Shown here piece by piece: positions 54,433 through 64,000 of a DNA stretch of 64,000 bases. A program made the translations under genes and the position numbers. Source of the DNA: Coniochaeta sp. PMI_546 (Eukaryota; Ascomycota; Sordariomycetes; Coniochaetales; Coniochaetaceae); assembly GCA_021432605.1 (NCBI GenBank), contig MU271150.1, positions 1,612,001 through 1,676,000 of the forward strand, read 5' to 3'. Position 1 is the first letter of the stretch. Each line of letters starts with the position of its first letter. Below the pieces are notes generated by a model. It did not search any database. It was not told the origin of the DNA and was given only the letters and a program-made list of their open reading frames with translations.

Positions 54433-55661
54433 TCGCCTCCTGCAATGATCGGAGCTGCTTCGCTGTCACTATTCTCCTACGTATTACAGTCGAATATACC
54501 ATTTGACTATTAGTCGGGCAAAGCCACGAACAAGAACGAATATTGGTTTGAGTGACAAGAATAGTACAATGGACCTAATGCCTTTGAAAGACGGAAGTAA
54601 GCTGTCAGGACGTTCCCACATAACCGTACCATGGTTGACGACATCGCAAGCGTCAAGAACACAGGGTGCCGGCAGCGACAGGGTCATGTGCTCATAGTAT
54701 GGAAACTTATATACACCAAATCCAAGCGACCGAAGCGACCGAACCAGAGGACAGGTGCCAATGGCATACACCTATCACAGACTAATCAAAGCCGGATTCC
54801 CCAGAGGCATTATCATCCTCTACGCCGCAGCACTTAGTTTTGCGAGGGATATCAGAAGTCTTCCGAGGCCTTCTCACTCAGTGACAACAGCAATTAGAAA
54901 GCGCTTCGCTTGGCCGCGAGTCCAGGCGGAAAGCGGATAGCGGAGAAAATCACTTGGCAACACGGAACGATTGTGCGACCACTCATGGCCACTCCCAGGG
55001 AAAAGGCGTCCTGAAAGGGAGATGGATCCCATGCTCCATGTATGCAGCCGGCGTTGGAGTGCGCATGCGACTCGTAACGCCGCCATGCGCGAGGCATGCA
55101 GGACGGGGCGCTTCTGTGGACGTCGTGGGCCGCGGTAGCCCGCGCAACAACGGATGTTGCTACCCTTACACTACATAGCAAAATGCTCTACCTAACTCGT
55201 CCGTCGTTCGTTGCATCAACTAGCTTGGGTTGCAATTAAGTACAACCGTTTTAGAAGAAGGCAAGGAGACAAGGGGATGAGGGGTTCTGCCTCGGGTTCG
55301 ATATTTCTCGCAGCCAAGGACCACCTCGGGGCTGGGCCACTCTGTGAAGCGTATGTCCTCTGGTTCATATGACGCTGTCAGGCGCGACAAGGATTCATCA
55401 TTCGTTCGTACAATGTTACGAGCTCGGGTTATCGGTGCCAGGTTCAATACATGTTGCGGTAACCAACGGTCTTGAACTGATAGCGGCCAGTCAATAGACA
55501 CGCTGAAGAGTTCGTCTCTAGCAATGCCAGAACGACGTCCAACGTCCAGACGAAGGGCATCCTATACTGATTGACGAGTAGTCTCTTAACAAAAGGACGT
55601 TCGGTTGGTCGGTTATGCTCGTGCAACTTCGATGAAGCCGACCGGCAAGGAAGGAGAGATG

Positions 55662-55678
55662 TCTCTCTCTCTCTCTCT
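55662..55678. repeat. (TC)n microsatellite
   Basis: Eight to nine uninterrupted TC units in non-coding DNA upstream of the BTB gene. Confidence 0.8.
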
Positions 55679-55926
55679 GCTCTTGGCCTCGTCTGCCTCG
55701 CAAAGTGAGCGGGAAGCACACTTGCAAGTCCCTCCCCGCTGTCGAAATGATGGCCGCAAAGGAAGGGGTGTGTGTGTGGCTGCCTGGAAAGTCAAGCGCC
55801 ATCTCAACACTTTGGCATTTCAGGGAACGAGCACCCACACCACTTGTCGAGTCATTCTGCACCCGCAAAGCCGAGCAAGCTTCGGGAAGGCGGTTTTTGG
55901 GGTGCACACTGACATATCTGGGATGG

Positions 55927-55949
55927 CACACGCAGCACACGCAGCACAC
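55927..55949. repeat. 9-bp tandem repeat (CACACGCAG)
   Basis: Two full copies and a partial third, upstream of the BTB gene. Confidence 0.7.
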
Positions 55950-56291
55950 AAGTTCCCACTAGCTCAAAGTGCGCATGTGGTGTTCAGCCCGCCGCACACC
56001 GGGCTTTCCTCTTTGATGTTTGCTCTTTATCTGGCTTAGCCCGCTCCGAGTCGAAGCTCGAGCCGCACCCTTTTTCGCCTCGATCTTTCTTTTGCTTCTG
56101 TCGCATTCCTACTGTGAGGAGCTTGGGGGCGCTCGCAGATTCCAACACACAGACTTAACCACGGCTTTCGCGCACACTGTGCCTTGCAGTTAGACAAAAA
56201 TAAAACTTCCCCTCGTCTTGTCATTCGAGCCTTCGCAATCCTTCAGCATATCGTTCGGTCGATCGATACCCGCAGGTCGCTTGCAGACCCG

Positions 56292-58078
56292 ATGTCAGCG
56301 TCTAGCGCAAGCGCGCCAGAAGCTGGGGTAGCACCTGTCAGCGAGGCGGGCGGAGGAGCCAGCGGAGGTGGTGAGGGGAGCTCCTCCTCGTCCACCGAAG
56401 CTGGCCACCGAGCACCGAGGACCCTCGAGGATGTTATGAGAGCTCCGTCTTCAACTCTACCGGATGTGATTGTTTTGGAGTCTCTGCCCGAGGGTATTGA
56501 TCGCAAGGAGGTGCTGGATCCAAAAGAAGACCTCTGGCTCACCACTGCAGATGGGTATGTTTGGATTGTTGCCCCAGCATCCGTGCCATGTCTGGCGCCG
56601 ATCATCATGGAAGCTATCCTCACCATGAGCGCCTTGTAATTCGGCACTTAAACACTGCGCATTCGCTTTCACCCTTCCGTAGCAACAGAGCCACTCCTCT
56701 TATGGTCTTCGCCAAAAGTGCAGACATGCTAATGCGCCGTACAGACGGTACAGTTCTCCTATGGTCCCACTCTACGTGGGCGAGGATCCTGACACAGCGA
56801 CATTTTACGTGTGTATTCACTCCACTCACAGCAGTTGAGCATGTACATTTTGCCCATACTGACATCCCTCAGGTCCACCGCGACATCCTGATCAAGTATG
56901 AGTACTTCGAAAAGGCCCTCTGCGGCGGCTTTCTCGAGTCAAATAACCAATCCCTCTGCTTCCCGGACGACGACCCAGGCATCTTCCACTTCCTGGTCGC
57001 GTATTTCTACGAAGGCCGTTACGATCCTATAAAACCGATTGCCTCCGTCCTCAGTACGTCCCCTCCTTATCTCATTCATTTGCTCCACGCCCCTCCACTG
57101 ACACACACCCCCCTAGTCCCCGACGCCGACAAAGGAAAAGGCAAAGAAACCGGCCTCTCCCCCGCCGACTCATCCTCGGGCGACGAATCGGCCACCTCGC
57201 TCGGAAGCGACGTGTCGGCCCAGTCCCGCCGCCGCCGCGAGCGCCGCCGACGCCGCGCAGACCGGCACTTCGAGCGCATGCGCCAGAAGCACCCCGGCGC
57301 CCACCGGCCGGGCTGCGGATGTCCGACCTGCCAGTCGGTCGGCGGGCCGCCGTGCTGGGCCTGCGCCGCGCCCCGGGCGCCGCCGCCGCCTCAGCCGATC
57401 CACCCGCACGTCGGGGTGGTCGTGCTCGACCGCGACGGGAACCCGAGGGTCGACCACCATCGCCAGAGGCCCGGGCGGCCGGGGCCGAGGAGGCAGCATA
57501 ACTACCCCGCGCCACCGATGCCATTCCCCGCGTTGCCGCCGCCGCCGCCGCCGGCGGGAGGGGCTTGGAGGATGCCGGAGGGGAGGATATTTGGGGAGGA
57601 TCTGAGGACCTGGCTGCTGGCTTACGAACTGAATATTGACGTCTACATCCTGGCCAACAAGTTCCTGGTGGACGGGTTCAAGCGCGAGGTGGCGAGGGTG
57701 GCGATCGACATGCTGGAGACGGCGGGCTCGGACGCGGCGGTGCCGCAGGTGCTGCAGCTCTGCGCCAAGCTCAGACTCGGGCTGCCGGACTCGGACCCGC
57801 TGCTGAAGATGGTCTTTGCGCGGGTGGGGTTCCTGCAGAGCCTGCTCTGGAGGAGGGAGCCGGAGAGCACGGAGAAGTTCCTGGTCGAGAACCCGGACGT
57901 GGCGGCGGTAATCCTGAGGGAGACGATCGTGAGGCGCGAGGAGGATTATGGGGGCAGGAGCCTGCCTAGTATGGAGCGGTGGAATCCGCCGGGGGGGCCG
58001 TTTGAGTTTGCCGCAGGAGGGGCGGGGTATAGGGGGCCGGTGCCTTATGGGCACTATGCTGGACGTCCGAGGTGGTGA
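56292..58078 (+). CDS. BTB/POZ protein with a large Arg/Pro-rich insertion
   Basis: Exons 56292-56554, 56754-56808, 56873-57053 and 57117-58078; 486 residues. After a Ser/Gly/Ala-rich N-terminus the BTB core spans about 78-165 (MVPLYVGEDPDTATFYVHRD joined across introns to ILIKYEYFEKALCGGFLESN; FLVAYFYEGRYDPIKP). A roughly 150-residue low-complexity insertion follows with an Arg cluster (SRRRRERRRRRADRHFERMR), a Cys-rich patch (GCGCPTCQSVGGPPCWACAA) and poly-Pro. Then come the last BTB-type helices (DVYILANKFLVDGFKREVAR). Fungal BTB proteins of this type may be Cul3 adaptors or transcriptional partners; partner unknown. Exon 2 can begin at 56745 or 56754 (tandem acceptors, 9 nt apart). Intron 3 (63 nt) is a multiple of three without a stop. 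Confidence 0.82.
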
Positions 58079-59076
58079 TTGTCATGGGGCGGGAAGAGGA
58101 GGATAGCAGGCAGGAGAGAGGGAGTTGGGAGACAGAAGCGGAACGGGTGAGCAGGAGGGAGAGTCGGGCAAAGGGCTGAATAGGGAGGAATAGGTGATGA
58201 TGCGCTAGAGAGGGATGTGTCGTGCGGGTTGGCTTGAGCGAGTGTGTTGAGCGAGCGTGTTGAGCGAGCACTTGCTTCAGTCAGGTTCTTATTTTCTATT
58301 ATTTTTCTGTGGTGGCATTGCGGAATCTGGAGTTTCTCTCGGCCATTGCTCCATCACCATGTCTCTTTGCAGTCTTTGGTGTTTCTCTCGGCGGTGTGAA
58401 TCTGGGTCTCGGTCGTACGGATGGGACTGCTCTTCTTCGGGTCATCAAGGACGGCCAGGTCAGGCGTGGGTTAGGGTTTTTTTAGTGATGGATGTGAGCT
58501 TTTTGTCGATCGTCGTGGACCTTGTTCCGCAGTTCATGGGCATCGTACCAGGTCATTGATGGGATTTATTCCATGCTGTCAAAATGTCTGAATGTCCCAG
58601 AGCTCGCTACCAAGTCATGGGAGAACTAGACCACCCTGTTCGGGGTATGATTGTTGAGAAAGCCGAGAATTGGAGAAACTCGACTTGGTCCAACGAACGT
58701 GACCATGGAATATCTCCAATTTCACCCCCTCCATTTACATCCATTCTACCGGATTAGCCTCGTTCCTGATGACGCCATTCGCTGGACGCGATTGTCTGAA
58801 TGCCGTGGTTTCCATCATAGCCATCCCGCTGAGAACTTTATTGCAGTCCTCCGCAAGATGTCCCCGCGATCTGGATGCACCCCACACAAGGGATGGCAAG
58901 GTGAAGACGGCTTCACTGCAGAGCGGTGGAGACGATGATGTTTTAACAGGTTTGTTATACCTGTTTTCCGGGCCAGGGCGAGGAGAGAGCGTCGTATATA
59001 GAGACAAGAATGTCACGGTGTGAAGAGAGGGATCGTCCACCCACGTCAAGACCCTTGCTCCTCCACCAAGTTGACG
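58079..59076. other. Intergenic between BTB and carboxylesterase genes
   Basis: 998 bp; tandem GAGCGAG/GTGTTGAGCGAG-like copies near 58,235-58,268. No gene. Confidence 0.5.
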
Positions 59077-60796
59077 ATGCTCGTCTCCCTGTCCAGGACG
59101 CTTTGCGTCCTATCGGCTCTCCTACTGCCTCTCACAGCCGCTCAAGACCTGGTAGCAACTCTCGACTATGGCACGTTCCAAGGCGCCTACTCGAGCAAGT
59201 ACAACATCTCCTACTGGCAAAAGATCCCCTTCGCCGCGCCGCCAGTAGGCCAGAACCGATTTGCCGGTCCGAAGCCGCCAAACCCAATCACTACTGGCAC
59301 ATACGATTCGAGCCAGCCGTTTGATATGTGTCCCCAGCGGACTGTAAGTAATCTCTTGGCTACGTACTGAGTCGGAAATTGACATGATTCAAAGGTAAAC
59401 GGCTCAGAAGACTGCCTCTACCTAGGCCTATACTCCCGGCCATGGACCAAGGGCCAACCCCTGCGACCGGTGGTGGTCGTCTTCTACGGAGGCGGCTTCA
59501 TCCAAGGATCGGCGTACTTCACGCTCCCGCCCTCCGCGTATCCGATCCTCAACGTGTCGGACTCCAGCGACATAGTCTTCATCTACCCAAACTACCGCAC
59601 CAACGCCTTCGGGCTGCTAGCCGGGGCCGAGGTGCTCAACGACAGACACTCAGACACGAATGCCGGACTGCTAGACCAGCGCGCCGCCATCAGCTGGGCG
59701 AACAAGTACGCCGCTCAGTTCGGCGGCGACCCGGAGAATGTCAGCATCTGGGGCCAGAGTGCCGGGGGAGGCAGTGTCGTCGCGCAGGTCATTGCGGACC
59801 AGGACTTTGACGGCACTAAGGGGGCGAGGTTCACCAAGGCGCTGGCGAGCAGTCCGTACTGGGCCAAGACTTACGATGCGGACTCCCCTGAGGCGCAGTG
59901 GAATTACGACACCCTCGTCAACCGGACGGGCTGTGCGGCGGCCAAGGATACTCTTGCCTGCCTAAAGGGGCTGGACGTGCAGACTATGAGGGACGCCAGT
60001 CTGTACATCACCACGACACACGTGTACAACACCAGCTCCTATACCTGGGCGCCGGTCATTGACGGCAAGTTTCTGCCGCGCCGGCTGACTCAGGCCGTCA
60101 CGGAGGGAAAGGTGAATGCCCAGGTCGGGTTCGGGATGTACAACACGCATGAGGGCGAGACGTTCATCCCCGGCGGTCTGGGTGGTGCGCAGAACAGCGG
60201 AAGCCCGCCGTTCAACAACAGCGACGCGAGTTTTGATAAATGGTTGAGTGGGTTCTTGCCGGGCCTGAGGAAGTGCGAGCTCGAGGCAGTCAAGAGGTAT
60301 TATCCCAAGAATGGCAGTTCGGAAGAGATTCCGAGTTACCAAGGGTGGTATACGGCTGCAGGGCTGATCTATAGAGATGCGGTGCTCGCTTGCCCTGCTT
60401 ATTGGATGGCTGGAGCGCAGCCCAAGGGGAGTTGGTTGGGGGAGTATAGCATTGCTCCTGCTAAGCATGCTAGTGACACCTATTGGGTAAGTCATATTTT
60501 CCATCCGTGCAATGAGGGTAATCTTGCTGACGATGTGACAGTGGAACACGGTCAACGTGGCCCAGCAGACGGATCCGTTTCATTACCACGGGTACACGGG
60601 GGCATTTGCCTCGTTCTTTGTAACGGGCGATCCGAACAAGTTGAAGCTCACCAACTCGAGCGTGCCGGGAGTTCCTGATCTGAATACAGGCAAGGAGTTC
60701 AACATCAATGCGGAAGGGTTCGCGGATGTGGATATCACGCAACTTGAAAAGCGATGTGGGTTGTGGAAGAAGCTGGCTCCCAGAATTCCTATTTAG
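59077..60796 (+). CDS. Secreted type-B carboxylesterase/lipase
   Basis: Exons 59077-59343, 59395-60486 and 60542-60796; 537 residues. ATG at 59077 begins a clear signal peptide (MLVSLSRTLCVLSALLLPLT followed by AAQ, likely cleavage near residue 22). Typical family marks: IPFAAPPVGQNRFAGPKPP, EDCLYLGLYS, oxyanion hole VVVFYGGGFIQGS, nucleophile elbow SIWGQSAGGGSVVAQ (Ser near 211), acidic residue likely Glu in NTHEGETF (about 340), and His in HYHGYTGAFASFF (about 467). Several N-x-S/T sites support secretion. It hydrolyses carboxylic esters; natural substrate unknown. It stands alone, so a detoxification or lipid-use role is a guess. Convergent with the mitochondrial hypothetical gene. Confidence 0.92.
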
Positions 60797-61494
60797 ACCA
60801 GGAGCTCTCCGGAGGACGGATTCCTCTTAGACTAGAGACCAGAGTCCGACTTAACTGTAGGTCAGTTGGACGAAAGAAGGAAAAGAAGAACGTATGCTTG
60901 ATAACAGTAAGCCCTCAGAGGTAGAAGTGACCTGATATTTACTGAAGCATCTGTCCAACCGGACTACTCTGATGCTACCGTATTCCGGTAATTATCGCTG
61001 GTTTCGATCCGGATATCACGGGTATGTACCAATCTCCATGAGAAAAGGAATAGGACAGGCGGCTTGCGAACCCCGGGACAGGCCGCAACGGAGACACTAT
61101 CGCTGCCGGAGTATTTGACGAGGGCGTAGCACCGCACGCTAAAGAACCCCCAAGACGCTGACAAGTTGTGGCACTGAGCGAGAAGCTGGTCGGTCAGGAA
61201 TCTGCATACTGATTTTGGTGGTAGAGCGTAGAAGTACATGATGTCTTTCTGGAATCTCTAGAACAAAAGAACTCCGGCTTGTCGAAGCAAATCTCCATGG
61301 TGTACAGTATAATACATGACTAGCCACTGGTATCAACACATGCTCCTTTGCGGGACGATGCTGTCCCGGTAACTTCTCTCTTCCTCCTCCCCTTTCCAAG
61401 CCCGTTCGACGCCGAACCAGCACCCTTTCTTAAAGGTACTCGTGTCCACCTTCACCACCATGGACGTATCTTCATGGCTCTTGCCTTTGTTTTG
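60797..61494. other. Convergent 3' region
   Basis: 698 bp between the stops of the carboxylesterase and the next minus-strand gene; nothing recognised. Confidence 0.55.
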
Positions 61495-63309
61495 TCAACT
61501 CTCCTTGGCTATATTCGCCCACTGCGACTCGTGCTTCCGCAACAGCTTGTCAAAGTCCACGACAGATCCACGTGAACTCGCCACAGCAAACTCATGGCTG
61601 TACTCCCGTGGTCCCTCCACCTCGTCCTCGATCCCAGTTCCCAGCTCAGCCGTTGCTTCCCCCCCAAGATACAGCTCCGAACCAGGAGTATCAATCTTCA
61701 TACTCGCGGCCATTCCATGCCGCTCGCCATCCTTGGCAGTAGCCGGCGCAATAAACATGGTAGTTGACACCACTCCGAAGAAGTCATCCACTCTCTGCAC
61801 TCCCACGTCTCCGAGACGCTGGGTCGGCACCTCCTCGATCGTCTCTGGCCTAACCTTGACCACGAATCGCTTCGAGGCCTGCACACCCTCGACCAGAGCA
61901 GACGACTTCGGATAGGTACCCGTGTCAACGCAGAACACGACGTCATCGCCAGGCCCAACCACACTGCCGCCGCCACTTCCACCGTTCTGCCCGGCCAGAA
62001 AGTCCCTCTCAAAACTCTCCACATCTTCGTCGTCTGTAGTCTCAAACTTCGCCTCGGGATCAAGCGACAGCAGTCCCTGCTTCGCGCCCCACCCGCCTCC
62101 TCCGCTCAGCACCCTATGCAACCGACACCCCTCCTTCAGCAACGGCTGCAAGTCCAGCAGATCCAGCACCTCAACCTTCCACCTCCCCTTCAGCCGCGCC
62201 GGCACAACAAGCGCCCACACATTAAGCGGCCCCTGTATGTTTCCCAGCCCCATCCTCCTCCTTGACTCAAGCAACTTCGGCACGTTCTCCTCCAGCTCCT
62301 TGCTCGCAGGCACAGCCCCCTTGTCAGCTTCGAACGTCTTCAGGATATTCCCCAGCGCACTCTTCACCGTCCGCAAGGTCGTGATCGACAGCAACGGGAC
62401 AGTGATCCCCGTCTCCTGCTTAGCCTCAACTGGAACCCTCACAACCTGACTGCCAACATCCACCATCTCGACCGCCCTGAAATCGTCCCACGTCGTGCCC
62501 GCCCAGCGCGCAGCAAACATGGTACTCGTCCTACCATTCTGAAACACCGTGTTGGCCACGGGGACAGTGACATCCATCTCCCCTCGTCCGCTCGCACCAC
62601 CCGACTCCATCTCCTTCCCCTCCCCCTCTCCCAGCCCAGGGACCCTAAACACCAACCCCGCCCTCCCATCCCGCCTCCCATCTCCTCCCCCTCTCCTCGC
62701 CTCCCACAAGCCCGGCAAAAGCTCATCCACATACCCCTGCACAACAGCAATCCCCTCCGCCGTCCCCGTCTCCTTCCCCTCTCTCGCCCCCGTCTGCCCT
62801 TCCGGTGGGACAGACAGCCCCTCCACAGCAACGCTCAGGACACTTACCCCTCCCACCGGCGGGACAACGCCGCCGCCGCCAGCCGTCGTCGCCACCGGGT
62901 GGTCATCCGCCGTCAGCCTGATCAGCGGCGCGACGAAGTGCGGGTCCTCCAGCCAGCCCGTCAGGCTCCGCGACGCCAGGATCAGGGCGGCGTCGAACGG
63001 CCTGCTGCCCCCCGCGGCGGGGAGGTTGGGCGGTTTACCGCCTGGGAGGGAGTTGTGCAGGGCTTTCAGGACGCGAGTCTAGGTTGGTGGGTTAGTGAGG
63101 GAGGGAAGATTTGTGTGAAGGAGGGGCAGAGTAAGACGGACTTTGTTCGCAGCTGCGCCATCGGTGGTGAGGATGGTGGTTATTCTGTGAGATTTTGGTG
63201 TTGGTATTGGGCGAAGAACAGTGGAAGCGGACCGAGTGGAATGCCATATTGAGAGGGGTGAAGTAAGAAAAGACGCCGCTATGGGGCGGTGGCAACGGCG
63301 TATTAGCAT
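61495..63309 (-). CDS. Hypothetical protein with a mitochondrial-type presequence
   Basis: Exons 63142-63309 and 61495-63078, 583 residues. The first exon codes a textbook targeting sequence (MLIRRCHRPIAASFLTSPLS; IWHSTRSASTVLRPIPTPKS), rich in Arg/Ser and free of acidic residues, then ITTILTTDGAAANK joined to TRVLKALHNSLPGGKPPNLP. The mature part alternates Gly-rich loops with beta-like strands (FDAALILASRSLTGWLEDPH; AGLVFRVPGLGEGEG; ARWAGTTWDDFRAVEMVDVG; LNVWALVVPARLKGRWKVEV; VVFCVDTGTYPKSSALVEGV). No family is recognised. The splice donor is GTCCGT, a rare form; it is accepted because the joined frame is clean and phase 0. It diverges from the last gene across 355 bp. Confidence 0.75.
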
Positions 63310-63664
63310 TTTGGCATGGTAAGGGGGTGACTGATGAGATGAGACCACGATGTGAGAGGTGAGGTTGTAGTCTACTTGGTTAAGTAGTGACAAAATGAGA
63401 TGGTTCACCTTGCACACCTTTCTCACCTTGGTGTGCCGGCAGGGGAATCACCCCCACTTCGGTGTGCGGCGCCGGCCGTTGGTCTCGGTGTGACGTCGTG
63501 ATGCGTCTTGTGTAAGTTGACCATGTCTAGGACATTGACATTGATAACGAATTCCCTCATTCACGGACATCTGTGAACATTTGATTGACTTCTCAAAAAA
63601 AGGTCTTGCGTTTCCCCTCCAGTATTCTTGATACACTCTCTGCATTTCACCAGGATCATCCAAA
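63310..63664. other. Short divergent promoter
   Basis: 355 bp between the ATGs of two divergent genes; no conserved site recognised. Confidence 0.5.
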
Positions 63665-64000
63665 ATGGCAACCAACTCAGGCAGAGGCAACGACAGTAAG
63701 TCCACCCCTCCATTGTTGCTCAAGCCATGCGCTTCTAGGCATTTTTTCACTTTGGATTTCCCACTCTCCTAACCTATATCGCACGCCAAAGTCGCATCGG
63801 AAGACAACCCCCCGACACCAGACCTGCACCCGCCGCCGCTCTCGGACGAGTTCAAGAAGGAAGTCCAGGCCACCGAGACCGGCGAGGCGACCGGCAAGCG
63901 CGCCGCCGGACACGACGAGTCTTCGAGTCTCCCGGCCACGAGCGTTGCAACTGGTGAGCAAGGTATGCTATCTTATTGGACTTTATGGGGAAGGGCACGC
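63665..64000 (+). CDS. Start of an unidentified gene (partial)
   Basis: Exon 1 63665-63695 (MATNSGRGND plus one base), intron 63696-63791 (GTAAGT..AAAG), exon 2 from 63792 coding ASEDNPPTPDLHPPPLSDEF and FKKEVQATETGEATGKRAAG. Exon 2 could end at 63962 (GTATGC donor) or at 63954 (GTGAGC donor), or run off the edge. The visible part is disordered, Pro/Glu/Ser-rich, and carries no diagnostic domain. Confidence 0.55.

Larger units (their letters stand above)
54433..56291. other. Intergenic: helicase 3' region and long BTB-gene leader
   Basis: 1.86 kb. It contains a (TC)n microsatellite at 55662-55678 and a 9-bp tandem (CACACGCAG twice plus CACAC) at 55927-55949. No supported gene. Confidence 0.55.

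Noticed and set aside
55400-55460. B-box-like GTTCAATAC on the plus strand
   Set aside because: No A box and no acceptor stem.
57170-58054. 294-codon minus-strand frame opposite the BTB gene
   Set aside because: Arg/Pro/His-rich shadow of the GC-rich BTB exon; no domain.
1-64000. Transposons, virus-like elements, CRISPR arrays or rRNA
   Set aside because: No reverse transcriptase, transposase, capsid-like or long terminal repeat signal, and no spaced direct repeats, were seen.

Overview
The window is nuclear DNA of a filamentous ascomycete (Pezizomycotina), most likely a sordariomycete. The evidence is short (about 50-130 bp) GT-AG introns with CTAAC/CTGAC-like branch sites, one gene per transcript on both strands, GC-rich third codon positions, and proteins that read as fungal orthologues (MSH1, Snt2, Trm82, Tvp38, Fcy1, type-B carboxylesterase). 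I see no transposon, virus-like element, rRNA or CRISPR array, and no tRNA gene I can support. Exon limits were set by hand from splice motifs. In every complete multi-exon model the exon lengths sum to a multiple of three.

Layout. 1-4.6 kb: N-terminal end of vacuolar alpha-mannosidase (AMS1, -) and an acidic hypothetical protein with an 11-residue repeat (-). 4.6-15.1 kb: two convergent pairs, MSH1 (+)/ribosomal P0 (-) and TRM82 (+)/YDJ1-type DnaJ (-). P0 and TRM82 diverge from a promoter carrying two CACGTG boxes. 15.1-26.5 kb: five minus-strand genes, namely an orphan protein in relatively AT-rich flanks, an MDR oxidoreductase, a 6PGDH-like dehydrogenase, the mRNA export adaptor YRA1/ALY and eIF4A. 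26.5-35.2 kb: three plus-strand genes, an F-box/JmjC protein, a CCCH-DUF1771-Smr protein and TVP38. 35.2-46.8 kb: a coiled-coil protein with CPF/CPI motifs (-), a proline iminopeptidase (+), cytosine deaminase FCY1 (-) and the chromatin reader SNT2 (-). 46.8-51.4 kb: a 4.6 kb gene-empty divergent region. 51.4-64 kb: a HELQ/POLQ-type helicase (+), a BTB protein with a large insertion (+), a secreted carboxylesterase (+), a mitochondrial hypothetical protein (-) and the start of a further plus-strand gene.

The genes are mostly housekeeping functions: RNA metabolism (YRA1, eIF4A, TRM82, P0, the Smr protein), genome maintenance (MSH1, the helicase), chromatin (SNT2, JmjC), protein folding and vesicle traffic. 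They do not form a biosynthetic or defence cluster.

The most interesting signal is in TRM82. The reading frame ends at a UAG but stays open for 268 further codons that encode a charged, repeat-containing tail. The A of that UAG lies in the loop of a predicted 6-bp hairpin and follows a U. This is the context favoured by the A-to-I mRNA editing known from sexual stages of Sordariomycetes, which turns UAG into UGG. It is a candidate for conditional stop loss and is unproven.
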